Both the position numbers and the translations under genes were made by a program. Below are positions 8,065 through 15,308 of a stretch of DNA of 50,466 nucleotides, piece by piece; within the stretch, counting starts at the first letter, position 1, and every line of letters begins with the position of its first letter. Source of the DNA: Phycisphaerae bacterium (GTDB lineage: Bacteria; Planctomycetota; Phycisphaerae; Phycisphaerales; UBA1924); NCBI GenBank assembly GCA_016794925.1, contig JAEUIW010000022.1, forward strand, positions 1 to 50,466, written 5' to 3'. The notes under the pieces were generated by a model. The model was not told the origin of the DNA. It worked only from the letters and a program-made list of their open reading frames with translations, and made no database searches.

Positions 8065-9825
8065 CTATGCCTCCACCTCGATGTTCGTGGTGGCTTTGGC
8101 CTGGCACGCGAGGATGATGCCGCGGGCCTTTTCGTCCGCCGCGAGCGAGTCTTCGACGGCCATCGTGACCGCGCCCTTGAGGAGTTTGACCTTGCAGGTC
8201 CCGCACGTGCCGGCGCGGCAGGAGGCGTCGATCGAAACGCCGACGTGCTCGGCGGCTTCGAGCACGGTCGTATCGGGCGGGAGCGGAGCGGCCTTGCCCG
8301 AGATCGTGAACGCGACCTGAGGGAGAGGCGTGGCCGCTGATGGGGCTTCGGCCATCGCCGCCTGCACCGCGGCCTGCCGCTCGTGCGGCTTCTCCGCGGG
8401 ACCGAACGCCTCTGTCCGAATCCGGTCGCTCGGGACGCCGAGCTCCAGGAGGATCGCGCGGGCCGAATCCATCATGGCCGCGGGGCCGCACACATGGATG
8501 CGCCGCTTGGTGAGGTCGGGAACGCTCTGGGTGATGAACTCCTTGCTCAGACGTCCCTTGGCGCCTGTCCATGCCGCCCCACCCGCCCCCGCGCCGTCCG
8601 CACGGCTCATGGTGGGCGACACGTGAAGGTTGGGGTGACGCCGCTGAAGGTACTCGAGTTCCTCGCGGAAGAGGTACTCCTCGGGCGTGCGGAACGAGAG
8701 CACGAAGTAGATCGGCTTGGCCCAGCCGCGATCGGTGAGGAAACGGACCACGCTCATCAGCGGTGTGGCACCGACGCCGGCACCGATGAGCACGATGCTG
8801 TCGGACTCGGTGCCGGTGAAGGTGAAGACGCCCTGGGGCGCGGAGACCTGGAGCAGCGCGCCCTCTTTGATCTCGTCGCAGAGGTACCTGGAGACTACCC
8901 CCTGGTCCTCGCGCTTGACGGTGATCTCGGCGTAATCTCGCTGCGCCGGCGACGATGCGATGGTGTAGGAGCGCTTGACGGTGCGCCCGTCCTTGGCCAT
9001 CGTCAGCGTGAGGAACTGCCCGGCCAGGAACGTGAAGGGGATCGGGCCGCCGGCGGGATCGACGAGCCGGAAGGTCTTGATCACCGGCGTCTCAGCGAAG
9101 ACCCGGGTGACCCGCAGCGAGCCGCCCCAGGAGCGGGGCGGCGCGCTCGCGAGCTGTTGCAGGAGCCTGGCGGCCCGCTGCATCTTGAAGAAGTACATCA
9201 CGATCATCGCCGCCGCGAAGGCGATCAGGATCGCCATCCCGATGAGGTGCTCCCACGACATGCCCCACAAGCCGTGCGTGGCCGCCGCGGTCGGCGGGCC
9301 GGGCAGGTTCATCTGACCCTTGAACCACTGCATCGCCAGCGCCCGCGGGTCCTTGCCTTCGGCGATCGCCCGGTGCGCCGCCAAGCCGCTGTCGAATCGT
9401 GCCAGACCCTCCCGGAGTTTGGCGACCGCCTCCTGCATCGCCGCGTAGTCGGTCGTCGGCGCGGCCTTGACAAGCTGGTCCAACCCCTGTGCCAAGAGGT
9501 CCGTGCCGCTCTTCATCCGCTCGTGGGCGGCGCGTTGTACTTCATCACGCTTCTCGGGCGGGAGGTCGGGCAGGTCCATCAACGAGGGGTAGAGCGCCTT
9601 GGGCGCTGGCGCGCCCATGTTCTTCATCATCTCCCCCATGCCCTCCATCATCCCGCCCGCCCCTGGGCCTGACGGCGATGGCGGTTGCCCCGCAGTTTGG
9701 CTTCCCGAGGCGGTGGCACCAGGGTGGTGTTTGGCGTGCTCTTCGGGGGTCACCTGGCCGTAAGCCAGACCAACGCCGATGAACAGGGATGCGCCCGTAA
9801 GAAGAACTCTGAACTCTCGCGTCAT
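8065..9825 (-). CDS. Membrane FAD/NAD(P)H oxidoreductase with 2Fe-2S domain
   Basis: This is a 586-aa fusion. It has a signal peptide (1-23), a His/Met-rich and helical region to about 190, one membrane helix (HLIGMAILIAFAAAMIVMYF), then a ferredoxin-reductase module and a C-terminal plant-type ferredoxin. RSYTIASSP binds FAD, GAGVGATPLMS and CGPAAMM bind the pyridine nucleotide, and Cys536, Cys541, Cys544 and Cys574 (CX4CX2CX29C) bind a 2Fe-2S cluster. With a cleaved signal and one helix, the redox modules face the cytosol and the N-terminal part faces the periplasm. The ATG overlaps the HD-GYP stop. It is likely the electron entry point to the b and c cytochromes downstream. Confidence 0.85.
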   Translation of the reverse strand: MTREFRVLLTGASLFIGVGLAYGQVTPEEHAKHHPGATASGSQTAGQPPSPSGPGAGGMMEGMGEMMKNMGAPAPKALYPSLMDLPDLPPEKRDEVQRAAHERMKSGTDLLAQGLDQLVKAAPTTDYAAMQEAVAKLREGLARFDSGLAAHRAIAEGKDPRALAMQWFKGQMNLPGPPTAAATHGLWGMSWEHLIGMAILIAFAAAMIVMYFFKMQRAARLLQQLASAPPRSWGGSLRVTRVFAETPVIKTFRLVDPAGGPIPFTFLAGQFLTLTMAKDGRTVKRSYTIASSPAQRDYAEITVKREDQGVVSRYLCDEIKEGALLQVSAPQGVFTFTGTESDSIVLIGAGVGATPLMSVVRFLTDRGWAKPIYFVLSFRTPEEYLFREELEYLQRRHPNLHVSPTMSRADGAGAGGAAWTGAKGRLSKEFITQSVPDLTKRRIHVCGPAAMMDSARAILLELGVPSDRIRTEAFGPAEKPHERQAAVQAAMAEAPSAATPLPQVAFTISGKAAPLPPDTTVLEAAEHVGVSIDASCRAGTCGTCKVKLLKGAVTMAVEDSLAADEKARGIILACQAKATTNIEVEA

Positions 9826-10820
9826 GCGCGTGCTCCTAGGCCCGCTGCCGGGGCGGTCTCGGGGTCCTCGAAGAGCGATCGGCCGCCAGAGTCGTGGACA
9901 AGCGAGTTGAGCGCAGCGAACGCCGCCGCGTCTACCTTGGTGCCGGCCAATCCTCCCATGTGCGCCAGGGCGTCGTCAACGGCGAGCGGCGTGTGGTATG
10001 GGCGCGGCTCGGTGAGTGCCGCGAAAACATCCGCGACGCGAAGGACGCGGGCTTCGGGGGCGATCGAGTCCCCGGCGAGACCCTTGGGGTAGCCGCTCCC
10101 GTCCGGACACTCGTGGTGCATGGAGACGATTCTGGCAATGTCCTCGGTACCGGCGATGGGGCGGAGCATTCCCACCGCGATTTCTACGTGCTCTCTCATG
10201 CGAGCGGTCTGTTCTTCGGTGAGCGCACCGTTCTTGAAGAGGATGTCATCGGAGAGTCTGGTTTTGCCGATGTCATGCACGAGAGCCGCCAATCTCAAAC
10301 GAACAGTCGCGTCCGCGTCAAGTCCCGTGCGCACTCCGATCTTTACGGCGACACTGGCCACACGCCGACTGTGGGCGAGCGTGTCCGCATCACGCACGGC
10401 CAGGGCGGAGAGCAGGCCGGTGAGCCCCTGGACCATTTCCGACTGACGCGACCTCCGGATCACCTCGTCGCGTTGCCACTTGCGGAAGTTGGCGCTCCTG
10501 ACGAGTTGACCTGCCGACAGGCCGACGACGAAGTACACGCCGATCATCGCGTATTGGTCCTGGTTGGCCATTGGTGAGTTGCGCCACGACCAGAGGATGT
10601 GAGCGAGGTAGAGAACACTGACCACCGCGGCGGCGATCAAGCCGCCGCGCAGCTCGAGGGCCACCGCCGCCTTCAAGACCGGCACGATGAACAGCCCGCC
10701 GAGCAGGATGTGCAGCCCGTGGACCGCGTGCGTGCTCGTCCCAAGCAGGAAGTGGGCGGCGGCGATCACCGCCGCCCATGCCAACGCGCTGCGGACCTGA
10801 TATGCCTGTTCCGGGTCCAT
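9822..10820 (-). CDS. HD-GYP domain membrane protein (c-di-GMP phosphodiesterase type)
   Basis: The first 115 residues form about four membrane helices. The rest is an HD-GYP domain with HSRRVASVAVKIG, the metal-binding LVHDIGK and HHECPDGSGYPKGL, which holds the full GYP signature. Such enzymes hydrolyse cyclic di-GMP or related cyclic dinucleotides. All metal ligands I can check are present, so it is probably active. It lies 9 bases after the CBM48 gene and overlaps the reductase gene by ATGA. A signalling enzyme is thus built into a redox operon, which suggests that electron flow or a membrane signal is tied to second-messenger turnover. That link is inference. Confidence 0.88.
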   Translation of the reverse strand: MDPEQAYQVRSALAWAAVIAAAHFLLGTSTHAVHGLHILLGGLFIVPVLKAAVALELRGGLIAAAVVSVLYLAHILWSWRNSPMANQDQYAMIGVYFVVGLSAGQLVRSANFRKWQRDEVIRRSRQSEMVQGLTGLLSALAVRDADTLAHSRRVASVAVKIGVRTGLDADATVRLRLAALVHDIGKTRLSDDILFKNGALTEEQTARMREHVEIAVGMLRPIAGTEDIARIVSMHHECPDGSGYPKGLAGDSIAPEARVLRVADVFAALTEPRPYHTPLAVDDALAHMGGLAGTKVDAAAFAALNSLVHDSGGRSLFEDPETAPAAGLGARA

Positions 10821-10829
10821 GCGGCTTCC

Positions 10830-11174
10830 TCAGTTGAGTTGACGCACCCTGTCCGCCCGCTCGGCGACCTCCTCGACTAGAAGCACGCGGTTCATCGTTC
10901 CGAACTGATTAGCCACGCAGCCGGGGCAGCCGTCATAGGCCTTGTCGCACCCGACTTCGCAACACCACTCACCGTCGACAACGAACTTGTACTCGTACCG
11001 GCCGGGGGGCAGGTCCAGCGTGAGCACCCAGTGGCCATCACCGGTGCGCTTGAGCGGATGCGATGTCGGATTCCATTTGTTGAATGTCCCCGCGACGAAG
11101 ACGTGCTTGGCCTTGGGCGCATTGGTGGACACGACCAGCCCGCCGGGCTTGCAGTTTCTGTCTCGATGTCCCAT
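10830..11174 (-). CDS. CBM48/AMPK-type glycogen-binding-like protein with Cys cluster
   Basis: This 114-aa protein is essentially one CBM48/isoamylase-N-like beta domain: VFVAGTFNKWNPTSHPLKR, then GHWVLTLDLPPGRYEYKFVVDG. The usual domain then takes an unusual Cys-rich insert, EWCCEVGCDKAYDGCPGCVA, with five Cys, before the last strand. AGGAG lies seven bases before the ATG. Stand-alone CBM48 proteins usually bind glucan or act as protein-interaction modules. The Cys cluster suggests metal or redox sensing here. It is the first gene of the tight HD-GYP/redox set. Confidence 0.8.
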   Translation of the reverse strand: MGHRDRNCKPGGLVVSTNAPKAKHVFVAGTFNKWNPTSHPLKRTGDGHWVLTLDLPPGRYEYKFVVDGEWCCEVGCDKAYDGCPGCVANQFGTMNRVLLVEEVAERADRVRQLN

Positions 11175-11219
11175 CTTGAATCTCCTGAAAGAGGTTGTGT
11201 GATTGCTCAGACGGTCGAC

Positions 11220-12290
11220 TCACATATCCGACATTCCGCCACCCGCAGGCATAGCCGGCGCCGCTGGAGCCATGGGCGTCGGCGCGGGCGGTAGCATCCC
11301 CGTGAGTTGGCGGCGCTGTTCGTCGGTGAGAACCTTGGCTGCCTCACCGCAGGCGCGGATGAACGCCACCCTCTGGTCTCCCTGGAGTTTGGCGATCTCC
11401 TGCACCTTCTTGTCGATCGCCATCGCGTCGGGCTGGTCGGCGGCGGTGAGCACCCACAGTTCCTGCTCGGCCTGTTCGATCTTCCGTTGGAACTCGGCCT
11501 GCTGGAGCAGGGTCTGTTCCTTCTTCTGGCTCAGTGCGGTCTGCTGCTCCAGCGTGAGCGTGATGTGCTCAGGGTGATCAAGAAAGAAGCCGGTCGCCCC
11601 GATGTGGTAGATGTGGGAAGCGCCCGGGAATCCGGGCAGGGCCGATGGCATGGCCATCGCCGCGGGACTTCCCGCGCCGCCCATGGGCATGTTGCCCATG
11701 CCCATCATCTTCATCATGCCGTCCATGCCCATCCCGCCACCGCCTCCGGACATCCCGCCCATGCCCCCGCCTGAGGCACCGCCGCCCATTCCACCCATCA
11801 TCTGGTCCATGCCCATCATGCCCATGCCCGCGCCGCCGGGTTGAGCACCGCCCCCCGGCATGCCCGCCATTCCGCCCGCTCCCGGCATGGGCTGAGCCGG
11901 CATCGACGGCATGGGCTGCATCCGGCCGCCGCCCATCGGCCCTTGCATCCGGCCTCTCCCCCCCATCCCCATGCCACCGCTCGTGTTGTTGGCTGGCGGT
12001 TGCATGGAGTGTCCTTGCATGAGCGCTGCCTGAAGTTTGGCGACCTCAGCACGCAGAGCCGCGACCTGATTGACAAGGTCGGTGTTCGTGTCACCCGTCG
12101 CTGCCGGCTGTGCGTCGCCTGACTGTTTGAGGTGCGCCGCGTGGGTCGCCGGGTCCACGCCCGTGGGCGCCGTGGCGGGGTGGACGGCGGGCGGAGTCGT
12201 GGGTTGCGGTTGGGCGAGCGACAGTCCCGCGAAGGCGAGGACAGCCATCGTGGCCGCAGCAGTGAGGACCGTGTTCGAAGTGCGTTTCAT
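11220..12290 (-). CDS. Secreted Met/Gly-rich Spy/CpxP-like protein
   Basis: A signal peptide (1-26) is followed by a spacer and a low-complexity region of roughly 110 residues made of GMGG, MMGM and QPMPG-type units, extremely rich in Met. A helical C-terminal third follows, starting ITLTLEQQTALSQ and ending LTDEQRRQLTGM, which matches the LTxxQ helices of Spy/CpxP periplasmic chaperones. Met-rich tracts bind Cu(I) in periplasmic copper proteins, so a copper buffer or metal-stress chaperone is likely. AAGGA lies before the ATG. It sits 82 bases after the efflux lipoprotein gene and 45 bases before CBM48. Confidence 0.75.
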   Translation of the reverse strand: MKRTSNTVLTAAATMAVLAFAGLSLAQPQPTTPPAVHPATAPTGVDPATHAAHLKQSGDAQPAATGDTNTDLVNQVAALRAEVAKLQAALMQGHSMQPPANNTSGGMGMGGRGRMQGPMGGGRMQPMPSMPAQPMPGAGGMAGMPGGGAQPGGAGMGMMGMDQMMGGMGGGASGGGMGGMSGGGGGMGMDGMMKMMGMGNMPMGGAGSPAAMAMPSALPGFPGASHIYHIGATGFFLDHPEHITLTLEQQTALSQKKEQTLLQQAEFQRKIEQAEQELWVLTAADQPDAMAIDKKVQEIAKLQGDQRVAFIRACGEAAKVLTDEQRRQLTGMLPPAPTPMAPAAPAMPAGGGMSDM

Positions 12291-12371
12291 GATGTGTTCC
12301 TTTCAGAGAGACGTGCATCTGATGCGGTCCGACGCGGAACGACCGCGTGGGCCGGGATCGGACAGGTGGTT

Positions 12372-13847
12372 TCATTTCCCGGGCGATGCTGTCGTGGAAG
12401 ATTTGTCGAGAGGGGCCGATGCCGGGCCCGCTCCCTCGGAGTCCTTTGGGGGCTCCTCTAGCCGTCCCCCGACGGCGTACTCCAACTCAATACGGGCCAG
12501 CGCCGCGTCGAGCCGCAGGTCGTTGAGTGTCTGCATTGCTGATTGTCTCTCGCGCAGCACGTCCAGCCAGTCGATGAGCGTGATCTCGCCCGCCTGGAAC
12601 GCGGCCCCGGCGTTCTGCTCGTTGAAGTGGAGGCGCTGCGAGAGGTCTTCGCGGCCTCCCAACGTGTTGTGGCGGAACTCGTCCGCGGCGATGACGGCCT
12701 CGGTGGCGTCGATGTACGCCGTGCGAGCCTCGCGGATGCCCTTCTGCAAGATCGCTTCGTGTGTGGCCAGTGCCGCTCGCGCGAGCGATCCGGCCTTGGC
12801 TATCTGCGCCTGGTTGCTGTCAAAGATCGGGATCGGCACATCGAGCGTGGGCCCGATGGTCTTCTTGCCGTCCACGTCCCGCTCGAAGTCCACGCCCAGC
12901 CCGAGGTCCTTGAGCCGATTCCGTTCTTCGACGCTCAGGTCCGCCGCGCCCGCCTCAACCAGCGCGCGACTCGCGGCCACGTCAAGACGCTGCGTCGTCA
13001 CGAGCCGGATCACGACATCCTCGGTGATTGCCGGCGGGGGCGCGGGCTCATGATCGGACGCGTCTTCCGCGATGGCGTCCGCTGCGGTCCATCCGTCCGA
13101 CGCAGACGCGAACCCCATAAGTTCCAGGAGTCGCCGCCGCTCTTTGGCGAGTTCCCGTCGCTGCCGCCGCAGTTCTTCTTCGAGCGTGATGACCTGTTGG
13201 CGAGCCCGGTTGACCGCGAGCTGCGTCGCCGCCCCCGCCTTGCGTTGCTTCTCGATCTTCTCGACCAGCTGCTTGGCGGCGTGGATGGACGTCTCGGTGA
13301 TTGTGACCCCCCGCTGTCCATACAGAATCTTCGCGTGCGACCCCTTGACGTCCGCGACCAATCGCAGGGCCTTATCGGAGACATCGAGCACGGTCGAGTT
13401 GAGCCGGGCGTCGGCGGCCTTGATCTTGCCGTCTCGGAGCCACAAGGCCGTCAGCGTTTGGACCGCCTGCGCACCGACAAACGAGCCCCCGCTCACCGGG
13501 TCGAATGGGAATCGCAGCGTCAGCGAGACCACGGGGTTGGGGAGCAACCCCGCCTGCACCAGGTCCGCTCGGCCCGCCGCGATCGACTCGACATCGGCCC
13601 TGATGCGGCGGTTGTTCTTGAGCGCCGTCACGATCGCCTGGTCGGCCGCGAGCGGCGCGACTCCGTCCCATGCCTCGAAGTGGTCCGACCACGGCGCGGT
13701 CCAATCGGCCGCGTAGCCGGAGCGCTCCTGCACGGTCGCGGCGGCCCGGTCGATGTCGGGCTTGGGGTTGAGCGAGGCGCAGCCGCCCGTGCTGAGAAGG
13801 ATCGCGGCGGTCAGCGGGGCGATTGGGCGTGTGAGTCTTGGTTGCAT
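12372..13847 (-). CDS. TolC/CusC-like outer-membrane efflux lipoprotein
   Basis: This is the outer-membrane channel of a tripartite efflux pump. The start at 13847 is set by GGAGG nine bases upstream; a TTG 15 bases earlier is less likely. A lipoprotein signal ends at the lipobox (LSTGGCAS). The body shows two repeats of long amphipathic helices (for example EKIEKQRKAGAATQLAVNRA and ADLSVEERNRLKDLGLGVDF), the double OEP pattern of the family, over 491 residues. No RND pump lies beside it. It could serve the CzcA-type system at 19.7-24.5 kb, which lacks its own channel; that pairing is inference. Confidence 0.85.
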   Translation of the reverse strand: MQPRLTRPIAPLTAAILLSTGGCASLNPKPDIDRAAATVQERSGYAADWTAPWSDHFEAWDGVAPLAADQAIVTALKNNRRIRADVESIAAGRADLVQAGLLPNPVVSLTLRFPFDPVSGGSFVGAQAVQTLTALWLRDGKIKAADARLNSTVLDVSDKALRLVADVKGSHAKILYGQRGVTITETSIHAAKQLVEKIEKQRKAGAATQLAVNRARQQVITLEEELRRQRRELAKERRRLLELMGFASASDGWTAADAIAEDASDHEPAPPPAITEDVVIRLVTTQRLDVAASRALVEAGAADLSVEERNRLKDLGLGVDFERDVDGKKTIGPTLDVPIPIFDSNQAQIAKAGSLARAALATHEAILQKGIREARTAYIDATEAVIAADEFRHNTLGGREDLSQRLHFNEQNAGAAFQAGEITLIDWLDVLRERQSAMQTLNDLRLDAALARIELEYAVGGRLEEPPKDSEGAGPASAPLDKSSTTASPGK

Positions 13848-13866
13848 GGGCGTGCCCTCCAAACGT

Positions 13867-13902
13867 GAATCGGCCCGCGCTGCGTCGGCGGGGCGGGACG
13901 TG
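13867..13902. repeat. Intergenic GC-rich hairpin repeat, copy 1
   Basis: A motif beginning GAATCGGCCCGCGC and ending GGGGCGGGACGTGT lies just after the stop of the minus-strand gene ending at 13911. A second copy is at 15265-15302, also just after a minus-strand stop. Complementary GGCCCGC and GCGGGGC arms can form a hairpin, so it may mark 3' ends as a terminator or mRNA-stabilising element. The copies differ in the loop. Confidence 0.5.
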
Positions 13903-13910
13903 TACGACGA

Positions 13911-14822
13911 TTACTTGTGAACGTGGCCTGCGGCCGGACCCTTCCCGGCGTCGGGTACGGCGGGTGCGGGAGCGTCGGCCATCTTGTCCGCACGACTCGA
14001 CCAGTGCAGGTGCGCGATCTTCTGAGCGCCGCCGTCGTCCACGACGATGTAGGTTACGGCGGCGAGGTACTTCTTCGTCAGTTCCTTGTGATTGGGGTCG
14101 GGGGCAGTGAACGAGCCGATCTGGCGAACGATCGAGGTGGTGCCATAGGTCTGCACGTCTTCCTTGGTCACGGTCATCACGAAGTCCGGCATCTCCTTGA
14201 GTTCGGGCAGGAGGTGGTGGTCCCGGTACGTCTCCCACGTCCCCTCGTCGCCCGCGTTCTCGCTGATGGTGGCGCGGCCCTTGTCCAGGAAGAGCGCATC
14301 GAGCGCCGCGGCGTCGGCTTTCGTGCACGCGGCCATGTACGACCGGGCCACCTGCACCGCCGGGTTGCTCGCGGGCGCCGTGGCATCGGGCTGCGCGTCA
14401 CTCGGGTTTGCTTGGAGCTTGGTGTTGGGTGCGGCCTCGATCGCCATGACAGCCTCGGGCGCGTCCTTGACGAGCAGGGACATCTTCTCCTCGTCCGTCT
14501 TCTTGTCCCATTTGCCCTCGCAACCGGGGCAGCAGAAGCCGATCGTCACACCCTTGAAGGGCCGCGTGGGCGACTGGGCATCAACTTCGCCGCCCTTGAT
14601 GGGGCACATCTGGTTGACGGGTTGGGCGCGGGAGGTCGTGACCGATGCGGAGAGCGTGGCCGTCGCGGCGGGAGCGCCGTCGTGCCCGGCGTGGCCGCCG
14701 GTCGTGGCGGATGAGGGCCCGGCGGGCTTGGACATGCCGCCGCACTGGCCGAGCGCGGCGGGCGCGAGCGCCCCGGCGAAGAGGAGCGATGTCGTAGCGA
14801 ACAGGACGGTGGAACGGTTCAT
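13911..14822 (-). CDS. Secreted TRASH/YHS-like metal-site protein with NTF2-like domain
   Basis: A signal peptide (1-25) is followed by a His/Gly-rich stretch and a metal-site domain with MCPIKGGEVD and GFCCPGCEGKW. This CP...CCPGC pattern is like YHS/TRASH heavy-metal domains. After a Pro/Ala linker, residues about 160-280 (VARSYMAACTKADAAALDAL through KIAHLHWSS) look like a SnoaL/NTF2-type cone domain. The C-terminus ends AAGHVHK. It is likely a periplasmic metal-binding protein. It lies between a Cys-rich lipoprotein gene and the efflux lipoprotein gene, 45 and 63 bases away. The NTF2 assignment is moderate; a ligand is unknown. Confidence 0.65.
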   Translation of the reverse strand: MNRSTVLFATTSLLFAGALAPAALGQCGGMSKPAGPSSATTGGHAGHDGAPAATATLSASVTTSRAQPVNQMCPIKGGEVDAQSPTRPFKGVTIGFCCPGCEGKWDKKTDEEKMSLLVKDAPEAVMAIEAAPNTKLQANPSDAQPDATAPASNPAVQVARSYMAACTKADAAALDALFLDKGRATISENAGDEGTWETYRDHHLLPELKEMPDFVMTVTKEDVQTYGTTSIVRQIGSFTAPDPNHKELTKKYLAAVTYIVVDDGGAQKIAHLHWSSRADKMADAPAPAVPDAGKGPAAGHVHK

Positions 14823-14867
14823 CGAGAGTCTCCAAAGAAAGGGGTTCTGGTCAGCAGACGAACAGGA

Positions 14868-15200
14868 TCACTTGGTGGCGGCCTTGGGCACGCACCGGTC
14901 GCAGTCCACACCCTCGGGGGCGCACGTGGGGCAGCGGACCTTGAGCACGCCGTCCACCGCGTAGACGGTCATCTCGTTCTTGCAGTCCTCGCACATGTGC
15001 GTGGTGATGGTGCGTGTGACGGTCGGGCCGAAGCGGCGGCCCTGCCTGTCCTGGACGGTCCTGATCTGGTCGTAGCACTTGGTGCAGACCGAGACCTGCC
15101 CGGCCTCGGCTTTGACCATGTCGTGCTTGTCGGTGGCGCACCCTCCGGCAAGCAGCACGGTCACGGCGGCGAGCAGAAGAAGTGTGTGGTTGGTGTTCAT
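14868..15200 (-). CDS. Cys-rich lipoprotein with three CxxC motifs
   Basis: A 110-aa lipoprotein precursor with lipobox LAGGC at about 17-21. The mature part has CTKC, CEDC, CPTC and a final CDRC, arranged like two zinc-ribbon-type pairs. TVTRTITTHMCEDCKNEM and KVRCPTCAPEGVDCDRC are the clearest stretches. It is likely anchored to a membrane and binds a soft metal. No strong ribosome-binding site precedes the ATG. The intergenic region upstream contains the long hairpin at 15225-15262, so expression from the upstream gene may be reduced. Confidence 0.7.
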   Translation of the reverse strand: MNTNHTLLLLAAVTVLLAGGCATDKHDMVKAEAGQVSVCTKCYDQIRTVQDRQGRRFGPTVTRTITTHMCEDCKNEMTVYAVDGVLKVRCPTCAPEGVDCDRCVPKAATK

Positions 15201-15224
15201 GAGTGATTGTCCCGGAACGGCCCG

Positions 15225-15262
15225 CGCTCCCCCCGCCGAACGCTTCGGCGCGATGGGGAGCG
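15225..15262. other. Long nested hairpin between metal-binding genes
   Basis: CGCTCCCC (15225-15232) pairs with GGGGAGCG (15255-15262), and inside it CCGAA (15236-15240) pairs with TTCGG (15244-15248). The whole makes an extended GC-rich stem between the stop at 15309 and the start at 15200 of two minus-strand genes. It could be a processing site or a partial terminator that tunes downstream expression; no T-run follows. Confidence 0.5.
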
Positions 15263-15264
15263 TT

Positions 15265-15302
15265 GAATCGGCCCGCGCCGCTCTCGCGGGGCGGGACGGG
15301 TG
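15265..15302. repeat. Intergenic GC-rich hairpin repeat, copy 2
   Basis: Second copy of the motif at 13867-13902, beginning GAATCGGCCCGCGC and ending GGGGCGGGACGGGT. It lies immediately after the minus-strand stop at 15309. Its arms GCCCGCG and CGCGGG(G)C bracket CCGCTCT. Confidence 0.5.
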
Positions 15303-15308
15303 TGGCTC

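Noticed and set aside
7304..8572. An open frame extending the cytochrome c gene upstream to 8572
   Set aside because: This part lies in another frame across the b-type and reductase genes, is Arg/Pro-rich low-complexity sequence, and the true cytochrome start is the ATG at 7303, coupled to the upstream stop.
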